Shown piece after piece: positions 36,002 to 49,700 of a DNA stretch of 64,000 nt. Position 1 is the first letter of the stretch. Every line of letters starts with the position of its first letter. A program made the translations under genes and the position numbers. The notes under the pieces were generated by a model. The model worked only from the letters and a program-made list of their open reading frames with translations. It searched no databases and was not told the origin of the DNA. This DNA is from Neospora caninum Liverpool (taxonomy: Eukaryota > Apicomplexa > Conoidasida > Eucoccidiorida > Sarcocystidae). The DNA lies in assembly GCF_000208865.1 (NCBI RefSeq), contig NC_018387.1, positions 124,001 through 188,000 on the forward strand. Reading direction: 5' to 3'.

Positions 36002-39000
36002 CTTGTCGGGACGAGACCGAGCGACACGAGCAGAAAGAGGAGAGGACAGAGGAGCAGTGCAGAACGCTTCGCCAGGGAAGCACAGAATGTGTAGACAGGC
36101 GAGAGCAAACAGAAGGTACGAGACTGTTCACAGCCATGGAAGGCACCCGCAAGAAACTGCAGGGAACAGAGTAGGAAGACCAGACGAGGAAGAGGCAGTA
36201 TATGTATCGGAAGACGGAAGCACGAACAAACGGAAGGAGAGAAAAAACTACAAAACAATCACTAGCTTCACCTTTAGGCAGGCAGACGGTTTCTGCCGTG
36301 GCCGCCACTCACGCTGCGGCCACATACCGTCGGGAGGGAAAGCGGGTTCGACTCTTCGCATGTCGGTTGCCTACGGCTTTGGGGAGCACGCAATTGAACC
36401 TCTCCTGCGAAATGCCGTGTTTCTCCTAGCCGTCTGCCGCCTCCGCAGTCACTCTCTCTATTTCGTTTCCCCGTAGCTAGAGTCACACTATCACCATGGA
36501 ACACTGGAGAGGCCGGAACAAGCACGAAAGGACAGCAGGAATACTGAACGTGACGGGCTCTCCCCGAAGAAGCGAGACAAACCGGCGCGTGCACGAAAAA
36601 AGAAGCCGGAACAACATGGGGATTTTGGCCATACAGAATGCCGGGTACGCGAAACTTGACAGATTCTTCCGGACATGCTGTTTCTACAGGGGAAAAGCGA
36701 AGCAATGCCGGCTAGACAAGGTAACATTTCTCTGAAGACGTTTCGAGGGAAACGAAGTACGCAACAGACGGGAAAGCACACATTTTCAGTGCACAATGCC
36801 AACAAACACTTCACAAAGAAAAGGACGGAACATGGATTCGGAGTGAGAGCAGTACCTGGAAAAAAGGAAAGCAGAAGCCCCGGAGGAAGACGTCGCATGC
36901 GATGGAAAGCTCTCTTTTCTGTAAGAGCCGTCGACTCCGCCTCGCTGGGAAAGATTCACGTTCCTGGGGACTTCTCCCGTCGCGGAAGAGCAGATACGGG
37001 GGAAAATACCGTTTATAGTGGCGAAGCAAGAAAACTTTGCCCAACTTCTTTCTCTTATCACCAAAAAGATGCCGTCGTGTCAATAACAAATGGGCAGAAC
37101 GCCGGCCAGCTCAGCTGCAGGCCTGCGAAACTCTTATATAGACCCCACGGGAGTTGTAGGGTCTCAGAAGCAGCTGTGGCTGCCAGGCTCGTTTCCGCTG
37201 CGCGTTCGACAAAACTCTAAAAAGTCCAAATTTTGAGCCCACAGATCCCGCTGCTACACGAAAGACAAAAGGAAAGAGGACTCTGAAAGGTGGGGCATGT
37301 TCCGTCTGACTGAGAAAAAGTCTTCCTGAGAGAATGAAAAGGGATTTCCAGGCAGAGCATCGTCCATCAGCAGCAAGTACAGCAAGCTCCACTGTCCGGT
37401 AGAACGTCGCCGCGATTCCAACGTAACGGAAAACCAGAAGACTTGTTGTTACGACAACTGGAAGTAACAGAGTGCTTTTTGGAAGGCGAGAAAGAGGATT
37501 TAGCGTACCCTTTTTGGGCAATACACCGAGTTCCACGGCTAGTGGTGTCCCGTGTCTGAATGAAAGTGAGTCTCGGCGGCATACCATTACCTCAACAGGG
37601 TTCTCGACTGACAGACGCGAATGCAGTCAAGGCGAGAAAGACGCGCATGAAATTATGTACCGATGGACTGCCTTTTAGTGCTGACAAGCTTCACGGATGA
37701 TGTTTCGAGCTTGTGGACTCAGCGCGCTACGGCAGAAGTTTCACACGAGTTCCGGATGCGCATCGTCAGAACATGTTTTGTAGTCAGAATATTTGAGTCT
37801 TTCACCTGCCGGATGTTACAAACGGACCAACACGCAATGAAAAAATGAAGCTGCTGGCCTTGCCGCGTCTCGCTGTATCGAGGAAGAGAATGATCAATCG
37901 TTAAACTCCCAGTGGTTCGAGTTTAGAGGCACCTGACCGCTCAGGCCGTCAGGTTCTCGTCATGTTCAGTTGAGACATCCATAATTTGGCAACTGCTTCC
38001 GAAGGGCTTTTCTTCAGGAAACGGGCTCCGCTGGAGGAGGCCCGATCGTCTTGGTTTCTTTCATCCACACTCATGAACTCATGTGCCACAACGAATGGGG
38101 GCATCCCATGAATTCGTTCAGACGATGATTAACCGACCAACACAGATAAATGATAAGTTTCTCCCTGGTTCAGGAGCAGATTACATCAGCCTGAAGTACG
38201 CAGCTATCACGAAAAATCGGAGATATCGCGGCGACGTAACAGTCTCCCTTCTGCTCTGTTGGACTCGACCAGTCACCAGACACTATCCCGTGCGATCCTG
38301 GAGTGCGTAAGAAAAGGCCCCGTTACCCATCCCACAAATTCTGACACGCGCGAGGAATTCCACCGCTGACCTTCGTCTGACGGTGATTTAATATGGAACT
38401 GGCAATGGTAGGTCGTCATGAGACAACACAAGGGTCTATGTCCTTATGCAGTTGTCGACTCGTCTCCACATTCGGTGGGCTGGCACCATAGTTCTTTTCC
38501 AGTGTTTTCTCTACTCTAGAAAAGTGGAACTCTTGTGCCAATGAAACTCGCCAGCAGATACAATCATTCTCGGCTCCGGTGGATGACTTCCCTCTGTTCT
38601 GCTGAGAGTCTTCTCTAGCCAGAAAATTGTGGGATCATGCTGCAGCGAAAGCGCTTCAGGACATCGGGACAGGCGGAGTGCATGTTGCCTTCCTTTTTCT
38701 CGTGCTTGTGCGGTAACAAACTTTGGGCACCAGTCGAGCCATTGTGTAGTAGCGAAGAGATCGGAAATCGGACAATGCGGGTTCTTTTTTATCACGAAAA
38801 GCTCTCCTCGCGCTGTCCCCGCTACAAAGGAGCACTGACCAGATCAATGGACATGTCACACGACCCAAAATGGTTTTGGGCAATCTCGCACCCAAGGGCG
38901 TCACCATATTGGTTTGCCCTGCAAAATCCATGACTTGCTGCACATTGATGGAGTGTCGCTTCCGCTGTCGCCGGTCTCTGTTGCTCTCCTACCACTGCGC

Positions 39001-40463
39001 TTCCAGTGTGGCTGATCTTTACCGGACCTCCTCTCCCTCGTTGCCCTAGCTATGGCAGTCCCAACGCCCAGAAAATCACCCTCGACGGAATAAATCGCCG
39101 GACAGGCAAGGCAGATACTCGGGGCTTGGCTGCACTGTCATGTGGCATGTCGGTGCCTTTTTCGCGAACGACGTCCAGATGTGAATGGTCCGCATTCATC
39201 TTTGCGTTGCAAACTCCTCACAGACACCTTTGGTCTCACAAGCTTTCTGCAGGGAGAGCCCAAGTGTCTAAAGCAGAGGCGTAGCGGGTCTCTGCCTTTG
39301 TGCCCACTTCCGTATCCTCTACGCACTCATGTGCAGGTGTGCGGACCTCCGAGTCAGAAACACGCATGGTGACAGCCGTGTACTCAGCAGATTTCAAAAG
39401 GAGCTTACGTAAGCGGTCCGAGAAGCAGGGAAGCCGATCGTGTCTCGAATTTGCCAACCCAAAAGCGCCATTCGGCGCCCAACAGGCGGAACAGCCCCCG
39501 GATGAAGACTCCAGGCTCAACCCTATCTTTTCAAGGGAGATACGGGACTCTGCGGGGGAAAACGAGGACAGGCACTCTTGAAAAATGCGTCGACGCAGAG
39601 CCCGTTCCGGACTCGGAAGGAGACCCTTTTCCTGGGCAAAGCCACCAGATATTCGGCCGGGCTGTCCACCGCAGCGACGATGCCCACCGGGCGATATCGC
39701 CGAATTTTCTACTGAAGCCTCGTGCTCAGCGAAAGCAACATTGGTTCTACAAAACTTCTAAAGGCAAATCATCAGTTATCCATCGCGTGAGCGTCGAGGT
39801 TCTGCCGTGGCGCTGTGCTGTTTGACTGCATCCTTCCTTCAGAAAAGAACACACAACCGAGAACGTCGTTTGGCGTGCTTTGCACACACGGGTTCGCTCC
39901 GTTCTCCTCGGCCAAGGTGAGCCATGCGGCGTTTTTCTAGCGGCGCCTGGCGATAGTCGGGAACTTCCTGATACTTTGGCCTGGTGCCACCTTCCTGTAC
40001 TACAGGGTTGTAAAGCACAGGTTTTTGCTGCCATCCCGTTTGTTCCTGGCGCAAGAGTAGCACTCGACAGTCCGTGGGGGAAGACCAGACGAAAAGACTG
40101 ACTCCTGTGTTTTCCTGTGCGGACTGGCACGCATCCATCCTCCCCCTTGATTTTTTGCTGGGCCACTGGTCGCAACGCAAAAGAAACTTTCCTTGCCCAA
40201 GACATGGGGGGCGTTGGTGGCGAATGCACTTGGGGAGATCGGCCAGCCGCAGGGTCCCTGCCGTGTCTCCCCCGGCGCCGTCTTTCCCACTGAACCCCCC
40301 GCGTAGGAGGCACTCGGGACGTACGCGATGGAGCCGAGCTGTGGAACAGGTTCGTCGCTGAGGTAGAGCACTTCAGTTTCCGCGAGCAAATCTACCGAAC
40401 GTATTTCCGTTTGAGTTTCCTGTTATTCGACCGAACCGTTGCAAACTCACGATAGTTTGGAAA
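36002..40463. other. Long divergent spacer between CW gene and cyclophilin
   Basis: Nearly 4.5 kb contain no exon I can support. Base composition is lower in GC than the flanking coding regions, open frames are all shorter than about 210 codons and shadow one another, and there is no microsatellite or structured RNA that I can recognise. It should hold two promoters and leaders. A small lineage-specific gene or non-coding RNA could be hidden here. Confidence 0.45.
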
Positions 40464-42110
40464 ATGAAGCTCCTGGTAAGTCTGGTCGCGGCAACACAGG
40501 TGGCGATGCACACCGGAAAAGCACAGCGTTTTGGGCTGCCGGAAAGCGGCATCACTTCCGTGCCGCACCTGCTGGAGACAGAAAGATCAACAGTAGGACT
40601 CCGTTGTGCACATTTCCAGATCACCAAGGAAAGAGTAAAGAGGAGAATCCGATAGGACGGGGAACAGTGTCGAAGCCCGCCCTTTTGACGCGTCTCCACG
40701 CGTCCACTCTCTCAGGTGATACGGTGTGCCTGGAAAACAACACCACACGCACCCCCTCTGGAAGAGCCGTCTTCTTCCTCCGGACGGTGCAACGAAAAAG
40801 AATTTTCCCCCGTTGTCTGTGTACTTTCCTTGATTCTTCTGTGTTCCTATGGTGGGTACAGTTCTTCTTCCTCGTTCTTGCGGTTTCTGCCGCCGTAGCG
40901 GAAAACGCCGGAGTCCAGAAGGTGAGCCATCTCCGAGAGCTTTGGAAATTAGGGTTTTGTGTACGATCTGCACTTCTCCACTTTGCTTTTCGAGGAATTT
41001 CATGCAGACAAGCTGGTCGCGCCCCAGGCAGGTGGTCCTCACACAAGCGAACTGTGTGAATTAGCACAACCGTTTGTCTCCTTTCGTGTCGATCGGTTTG
41101 CAGGCATTCATGGATATCGAAATTGACGGTGAAAGCGCTGGACGCATTGTGCTGGAGCTCCGTGGCGACGTGGTCCCTAAGACTGTGAAGAACTTCATTG
41201 GTCTCTTCGACAAGTACAAAGGCAGCACGTTCCACCGCGTCATCGCCGACTTCATGATCCAGGTAACCCACTTTCTGCGGTCCGTGAAGTGTTCGTCGAC
41301 GTAGTCGCCTTTTAGTCCTACAGAGAACAGAACGAGAGTAGGGATCCACACCCTTGGCGGCTAGTTTGCTGAAGGATGAGACAAGATGTCTGGGTGGTCG
41401 AGATAGTGGCTGTTTGGCGAAATCTGCATACGTAGGGCGTCCAGTGGAGATGCACGACGACTGTTATTCACCGTTAATGTATATTTGGTGGACTTGTCTT
41501 CCTTTTCACGCCAAAACTATACAGGGAGGAGACTTCGAGAACCACAACGGAACCGGAGGACACAGCATATATGGCCCCAGATTCGAAGACGAGAACTTCA
41601 CGTTGAAGCACGACAGAGGTGTCATCTCAATGGCAAATGCTGGTAAGGCTCATTGGCGTAGACTGCATATACTGTGAATCACACGGGTGAAAGGAGTAAC
41701 GTAATTTCCTAGAGTATGCCACCCATTCTCCACTCGTCTTCCAGTGCGACAGTATGAGTCCACCGGCCCAAACACTGTCCTGAATGAGTACAACAAAAGT
41801 GGACCTCCAACGTTGCCGGGGACTGTATGTGTGTATAAGGCGTCTTTTTGCACAAGATCAAAAGACGAATTGTTAGGCCATAACGCGGTTTACACCGTTC
41901 CTGGCAAAACTGCTGTATGCAGGCCCGAACACGAACGGCAGTCAGTTCTTCATCACAACGGTGAAGACAGAGTGGCTGGACGGCAGACACGTTGTTTTCG
42001 GAAAAATCACGAACGACTCTTGGCCCACCGTCCAGGCCATTGAGGCGCTCGGCAGCAGCGGCGGCCGCCCCTCCAAGATCGCGAAGATCACGGACATTGG
42101 TTTGTTGTAA
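40464..42110 (+). CDS. CYP18: Secreted cyclophilin (C-18/Cyp18-type peptidyl-prolyl isomerase), 5 exons
   Basis: Exons 40464-40475, 40862-40921, 41104-41262, 41525-41642 and 41923-42110 give exactly 178 residues. The first coding exon is only ATG AAG CTC CTG before GTAAGT. Joined to exon 2 it yields the signal peptide [17 protein letters not shown], cleaved before ENAG. The rest is a single cyclophilin domain catalysing cis-trans isomerisation of prolyl bonds and binding cyclosporin. Active-site features present are FHRV (catalytic Arg), [19 protein letters not shown], and Trp/His in [11 protein letters not shown]. The orthologue in Toxoplasma is secreted and interacts with host chemokine receptor CCR5, and the Neospora protein is reported to induce interferon-gamma. 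This copy ends IGLL, one residue short of the IGLLE that I recall for Toxoplasma. Splice phases all agree. Confidence 0.95.
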
Positions 42111-43553
42111 AAAACATGCATGCATACTTGTATGGACTTGCATATCCCGTTTTTTTCGTACACGTATTAGGCAAGTTCGCCTTGTTCCCGCTCAAGTGGG
42201 GAGTGAAAATAAGCACTTTAGCTTTTGCGTGGACAACTTCTGAATACCGAAACCCTGTCGAGAAGTCATCTGTTCACTCTGTTGGGATTACTGAGCATGC
42301 GACCTCTGGAGCAGCTCGTAATCTAATACGTCTCTAGTACGAGTGTACCTGCATCGCTGTACAGATGGGTTGTCTCAGTTATTCTGCCCTGGCTGTTCGT
42401 GCATGACTTAGAGAAGCCTCCCTTCGGAAGGACAGAAAATCAGTAGTGTGGCGAGCGGTCACTCGCGACGATCTTGTCAGCAGTTCGGAACTAGGTATTC
42501 AAACTTACCGGGGAAATTAATTCAGGACAGGCATTCGTAGCTTGCATGTGTTGGGTAGTCATGTAGTTCCCTTTGTCTCAAAATTCCAACCATTTAGTGA
42601 ACAGACTGGGAGAAAGGCGAGGCTAGCGACTGTGACAGTGGGCACACACCAATACAACACGAACACTGACAGCACCATTTATCCAAGAACTCAGAAAGGC
42701 AACGCTATCTTTCTAGCAGGGACCAAAGACGGCATGTTACCACTAGTGGTGGAACAATTCCGAGGTTTACTTGGTACATGTACAGACGCAGGGAGGAGAT
42801 ACATGCATCTGTCTATCGAAAGAGAATGTCGACGTCCACATGCTCTGCGTCTCTATCGTACGACAACGAATGCGAGGGGAGCACGGAGCGTTTAGCCAAT
42901 CTCACGCTGCGCCATCACGATACTCTGTATTACATTTGGGATCCCTACCGAAACCCTTGTGTCTCGCTATGTGCACCGAACTGTGAAAGTCGATAGAGTG
43001 CTTGCTGTGCGCTTCTCGTCCCGTTAGAGGTGCATGCAGATCATTTTTCCGGTAGAACGCTTTCAGGTTGCTGGAGCAGGAAGATGACCTCAGAATGCGA
43101 AGGAGCAGCACTCCTTTAGTAGAAATAAAATGGAATAGCTTGGAGTAGTGGTGCACATACACCTAGGTAGCTTTTCGCACCTCAAGAGTGGGCTGCATGC
43201 ATATATTTTTCCGGGTACGTCTACCTAAAAAAGTCACAAGAAAGGACTAGATCACACAAATTGAATGGAGAGCATTTTGTGGCTACCACTCTTTGAGCGG
43301 GCACCGTGTTGTCCGGTGTTTTTTTGTGGAAAAAGGAATGAAGAAGAACGCCAAGGTGCTCTCCGTGGAAATGAAGAGAGACGTTTATGGCAGGAACAGA
43401 AATACGACTGATCATGGGCAACCTCGAGTTGCCGACGGTACCATCCAAACTCAGCTGAGCTTACTCATACTCGTTTTTGCTTTCGCGATTGAGAAGGTGA
43501 GGTTCGTAATCCGAAAAGGGTTTGTCTGAGCGGTACAGACTATCGCTGAGGAG
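42111..43553. other. Spacer between cyclophilin and CFAP65
   Basis: The genes lie in the same direction. I see no exon-like sequence, only short frames without family resemblance. It should hold the cyclophilin 3' untranslated region and the CFAP65 promoter. Confidence 0.5.
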
Positions 43554-46500
43554 ATGGCAGAAAATACGTCGACACGGTCTTCTCACGGACCCATGTGTTC
43601 ACGTCGAGAGCGCCAGGAGGCGTTCCGAATCGATTGTGAAGATGAGTTGGTTTGGACAGAATGGAGAGTAGGTCGAGAGTCAACGAAGCGGCTTCTGTTG
43701 AAGAATGTAGCAACAGAGCACCAAACAATCCACTACAAACTGCCTCGAAGTCGCGCCTTCTCTTTGCCATTTCCCGAGCCGTTGCGTCTCGCCCCTGGAA
43801 TGACCAAGACACTTTTGGTCTCCTTTTGTCCGGTGAACTCGAAATCTTTAGTAGAGGAGGTGGAATTCGTCTGCGAAAAAGGGTCCTTTGTCATTTTCTT
43901 AAAGGCAACAGAAAAGCACGCAGCGGTTTCGATTCCTCATGCCATCGATTTCGGACACGGCGCTGTAGCCGACAGCACATCGGTACCTTTTCTGGTTCAC
44001 AATACAGGGTCTCTTCCAGCAAACGTGCTCTGGAAAGATTCCTTGCCTTTTCAAATTCACCCGAAAACGGCGCAAATCCCCGTCGGCGGCACGCAAAAAT
44101 TCACGGCACTCTTTCGCCCCGCCGTGGCCGTACTCTATGAAGGCGTCGTTGTATGTTCTCTACTTTCCAAAAACAGTGGAAGAAAAGAGTCTCTTCAGGA
44201 CTTTTCTTCCTCGATGTGGAGCAAAGACCCCCCCGCACCACCGTGTGACGACACTAGAGCGGCAGGCGTGGCGGAAGAAAGTGAAGCGGCGACTGCGTGC
44301 CAAGCATCGAAGGAAAACGCATCCTTACGGACAAACACTCGGTGGTCTCCTGAGGTGGAAAAAGAAGAAGTGCAGCAAAACTACTGTATGGATGTAAAGG
44401 GTATTGGAAAGATTCCACATCTCCATGTGAAGGGGAAAACTGAGCTGGATCTCGACTTTGCAACTGTCTTATGCGGAACACTGGAAACCAAGACAATTGT
44501 GTTGGAGAATAGCTCCCCAGTTCGAGCTTCCTTCGAGGTAAGCGGCGCCCTGACCAAGAGCGAAGAGCGAACTGTGAAAGGTACTTCTTGTCGGCGGCCA
44601 AAGGATATACACCTGACTCACCCACTGCCTCAACTCTTCATTTGCGAAGAGGCTCACCAATCGCCCTCGAAAGTCCATCCGACCGTTGCATCGTTCTGAT
44701 CCATCAGAATGTTCTTTCTAAAGAGGAGAAACAAATCCAGTTCCGTCCTTGCGACTCTTCACTTTTTTCTTCGACACGAAAGAATATCGAGTGGAGGCCG
44801 CAGTTTTCATAAGTGGAGACACGCGTAAGGTCCATTTCATTCGGACCTTTCACACCGCATCATTGAACGTGTCCCTTTTTGTCCAGCCCGCATGTTCTGC
44901 ATGCTCCAAAGATCTATACGACATTGTAGGAATCATTTTGGTTTTTCTATGCTTGGCTTGGTTCCTCGCGTCACAGGTCCAGCGCGTCGGCAGTCAACCC
45001 CATGTGGGTCCTCCTCTGTCTGCTCCAATCACAGTGTGCCCGCGGAACGGCGTCGTCGGCCCAGGAGAACATTTTCCTCTGACCTTCAAGTTTCAGAGCG
45101 CCTCTGTCAAAGAAGAAATCTTCCACGAGTTTCAGGTACAGAACGATAGGCATGCCAGTGCGCTAGACAATGCATGTCTCAGTACATCCGCTTACCTACA
45201 CACATTTACACAGTTACACATACACATATATACATACATGTATATATGGATGCACATTGAGAGGGGAATCTGGATACATAGGAAGAGTGTCTCGTGTCTT
45301 CCAAGAGGACTCAGAGAAGCCAGTTGTTGTCCATATGGAGTGAATCTGCTCATGTGCCTAAACGCAGTGGACGTGGGTGGTGAGGAGCGTCTAACAATCT
45401 CCTGTGCATAGATTTGAGTGCGTGGGATTGCCAACACGTCCACGTACTTGCGTACATATCGGAGAAAGGAGGAAACGTGATCTCAGTGCAGATGCCTCAG
45501 GTTGATAAAGCCTCTGTTTGTGAATGTGGCTTCTGCTACCCCAGAAAAACTCAAGTTGTGAACCATTTCTCTGACTCGGAAACACTCACACTTGAGCGGA
45601 AGAAAACAACAAAAAAATGCATTCTGTTTATGTACAGATTTTGTAACTGGCCGCTCAGGTGGTCATGAGGATCGGAGCTCCCATCATCGTCAAGGTGAAG
45701 GGCGTCGTTGGACCAGTCGAAGCGACTCTCTCCAGCAATCATCTTCATTTTGGGAATGTACCGACAGGACGCAAGGTACGCCTCTGCTCAAAAACAAGTA
45801 TGTACAGATATGAATATAAGAAACCTGCAGACCTCGACAACCTGCGCGTCAGGGAAGAAAAACACTTCCACATACTCCTTTATAAACATTTGAAGGATGC
45901 ATGTGGCAACGCATTCTGTGCGTGGTCGGAGTCGCAGCGATGGTGCTTTAGAAATCAGCAGGGAATGGATGGGTGAGAAACGCGCAAACCGCACCAGAAA
46001 TATTGTAGATGTGTAGATACGCAGATACAGGCAGTGGTTAACCGGATTTGCCGTCCTTATTGCTTCCCACTTTCACTGAAAAACCATCCCAAGACGCAAG
46101 TAGCCCATTGTGGCACCCCTGTCTTGATATTCATGTATATGTATTGCGTGACATTGTTAAAGTGGCACGTAGCTTTAAAAACAGGTGTTTATGTATATGG
46201 ACACATCTAGCAATAGATACGAGTATCCATTCATGGCCTGAGGCGAAGTGTCCGCGCAGAACGACTTACGCCTCACATGTCCCATCTGAAGATTTTCTAT
46301 CGGCTGCGAGGCGCCAACTGTCTCTTGTGTGAGTTTCCCTTTGCTCTCAGGTCACGAAACAAGTACAACTACGCAATCTTTCAAAACGCGCAGTTCTGTA
46401 CCAATTCGTTAATTTGGATGACACCGGCTTTGTCTGTGTCGACAAACCTAGCGGCATGCTGGGTCCTCAGACTGGCTGTACGCTGTCCTTCACCTTTGGT

Positions 46501-46744
46501 GCTCAAGTCGCTCTGCAGTTTTACAAAAGAGCCTTCTGTCTAGTTCAAGGAACTGAACAGCCTTTGACGCTAGATCTCCTCGCCACGTGTTACACCAACG
46601 AGGAACGTCCAGCTGCCGTCACTCTCAGCCACATCTACCTGAGAAGGTACGGCGAAGCGAAATCCCGATTACAAACGTAGAAATCATAACTTCCCCGGAA
46701 AACCTAATGATACGCGCATCTATCTGCACATGCGAATCCGCGCT

Positions 46745-46785
<41 letters not shown>

Positions 46786-49700
46786 AGCCACCGGGACTGC
46801 GAACACCGGCACAACCAATTATCTACATAAATGTACAGATACATAGATATACATATGCATGTGTATAGGAAACTTTTAGGTTACGACGTCGACCAGACAC
46901 TTTCCAAGGAATAAGAAAAGATAACCTGCAGTTGAAGCTTGTCAGGTAGCAGAACCTTCATGCAGCCCAGCCGACACCGCTATTTGTTTCTCTGAAGGTA
47001 CATTTCATATGTAGATAAATTCACACACGTGTATATGTAGATCTACATATGCATACATGCATTCACATCTACATAAGTACATAAATAAGTACGAATACAC
47101 ATCCACACGCTTTTGAATTTATACTTATGTATAAAACACCTTCAAGTACACAAATACACATATGTGCACATAAATACAATTGCATATAAGTATATATTCA
47201 TGCATTCTATAAAAATATGTACATATAGCTAGTAGGACCTTCGAGGCCATCCGCTCGAATCCTCGAGAGGTACAAAGCAGCATGCACTCGGATGCCTCCA
47301 CGATTACTTTTTTGTGTGTCTACCTGTTTTTTCCTTTCCGCAAAATTATGGTCCCCTCATAAACTCCTGCATCGGTACGTGCAAATGCTTAGCTTCGTCT
47401 TCGCAAAAAAGTGGCGCATCTCCAAACAGTCTTTTCGATGATGCCTGCACTGATCTGGTCGAGGAGGCGCTAGAGTGGATCCTGCTTTTGCTTCGCAGGT
47501 GGGAAGCGTTAGGAAACTCCCCCCCGCCCGAAGGTAGGAAAGACGCTGATGCCGATGAGGTCCCGGCTACACAGATAAGACACGTCTCCAGTGTCGGAAA
47601 GCCAGTCAAGTATCGTGTAGTGCAATATCCATGCATGCACCTCTGAGAGAGGGTTCTTTACAAGCGTTTTTCTTGGGAGTAAATAGAGTTGGACTACTGG
47701 TTTAGATGTTAAATGTCTCTGTTTAGCGGATCCAAGTTCTATTGTGCTGTTCATGACCTGGTCTGTGCGATAGTGCCTCTCTGTCTCGCCTCAACGCCTC
47801 AGCCACGCTCACGCTTTCCGGGTGCTATTTGAGAACCACGTGGACTGCCTGTCTCCTTGCCGTCTTCCTGCACTTGTTTGGCATCAAGTTGAGCCGAGAG
47901 CAAACCTCGATAATGTGTGCCTGTTTTTCCGCCCGGTGTTGTCTTCCCAGGTTCCTTCGAGCTCCACTGCCGAGGCAACCCTGAGGAAGTCCGCAGTCCC
48001 CCAGAAACGCCCACCTCGCTCTTCACAGCTTTAACGGCCGATGTCTCGGACTCCTCCAGGTGAGACGACAAGAGCCTCTCGACACGAGCGAGGTTTCCGC
48101 CTTCAGTTCTCCTCCCCTGGTCCTGGGTGTTCTGCGCGCTTCTCATGCCATTCCGTCTCCTCCGTCGCGCCTCTTCCGTCTTCGTCTTCTTTTGCTTCTT
48201 CTACTTCGATTTGTCCGTCGTTTTTTCGGAGACGTCTTCTCTTCACGGGAATGTGTGAAACAGCTTTTTTTTCCACCTCGCGCCTCGGTCGCGGTGCTTG
48301 AGCGGAGGCTTCCCGACACAGGGGTGGGCCGGCGTCCTCACGAAAAGGGAGAGAAGGCACCTTTTGGTGGAGAGTTGTCGCGCAGAGGCCTCTCGGTGTC
48401 GCCCTCGTTGGTGGAGTTCAAGGGCGGCGAAGTTCAGCGGACGCTCTCAGTAGCCAACAGAACTGGCGAGAAGGTACGCCTGGGTCTGTCGCGCGGGTAA
48501 ACGGAGACATTCCGGGGCAATGCGTTTATAAGCATCCACATCAACAGGGGCTCCCAGCCGTTGCATGTTCTCTCTAGTTGCCCATGTGCTCACGGCCGCA
48601 ACCGAGCGCGTCGGCATCCTACGCTGCTGAGTCCGTTCTGCTCTCGTCAGTCTTCGATGGCGCTATATCATCTCCGCAGTAACCGATCTAGAGGTGTTTT
48701 CCGTCTCTCTTTTCCCTCTTTCTCCTCGCTTTCGCCACGCTGAACACTCTCGGTGTGTCTATACCTCTCTAAAACTCTGCGGGACAACTTCTGCGTTGTT
48801 CCATTCTCCTCACCTCGAGTCAAGGGCTCAGCCGGTGCGACCTCTGTCCACGCACGTATCTGTGTCGTCGGGCACTGTCTCTGTCGGCGGAGAGGCGGCG
48901 TTTGTCTTTCTCCCTGACCGTTTCCTCCCACTCTCTTCGGACTCGTGTGCGCATGCGTTTTCATCGAACCGTTGTCTTCGTACGCGTGATCAGGCCCCCC
49001 GCGTGTCCGTCCGTCTCTCGCCGTGCCTGAGTGTGCCACCCCACTTGCATTTGACTGCCCCACTGTCTTCTTCGCTCGCTTGTGCAGCTCGTCTGTATCT
49101 GGACAGACTCGCTTGATCGAAAGAGAAAGAAAAGCGACTCTTCCCGCGTTTTCTCTGTCTCCCCCCGACGAGCTGAGTTGCTCCCCAACTCCGTCACCAC
49201 TTTCCAGTGAGGCAAGACGGGGATTCGTTCATAGACCGAAAAACGCAGGGAGGAAACCTCACGAGTAAATCCAGTGATTTTTCAGGGGATCCTCCGCGTC
49301 GGCAGTCTGCTTAGAAACGGTGCTGCACATCGATTCATAATCGCGCGCATATCCAGCGCCGACACAGACATCCACGCGCCCGTTTCCCTTGTGTCTCCCT
49401 TATCGCGAAGACTCTACGGAGGTATATGTCGATATCTACAGATGTGTACATGCACATTCGTATATATCCACCTATGCTCACTCCCCACATAGATGTATAT
49501 GTATACACATGTACGTATATGCGGGTAACTACGCATGAGTGCCTAGCCATCTGTACTCACAATATATATATATATATATATGTAGATGTATAATTCTGTG
49601 TAAATACGCATGCCTCAGCATGTAGACAATGCGCTGGACTGTGTTCCTTTTCAGGGTCACTTACGATCGCGTGGCGCTTGCCGTCTCCGTCGATTTCTGC

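Noticed and set aside
36335..36360. GGGTTCGACTC sequence resembling a tRNA T-loop
   Set aside because: No matching acceptor, D or anticodon arms could be paired around it.
37111..37587. 158-codon minus-strand frame with hydrophobic stretches
   Set aside because: It looks vaguely membrane-like, but there is no supporting splice structure, codon bias or recognisable motif.
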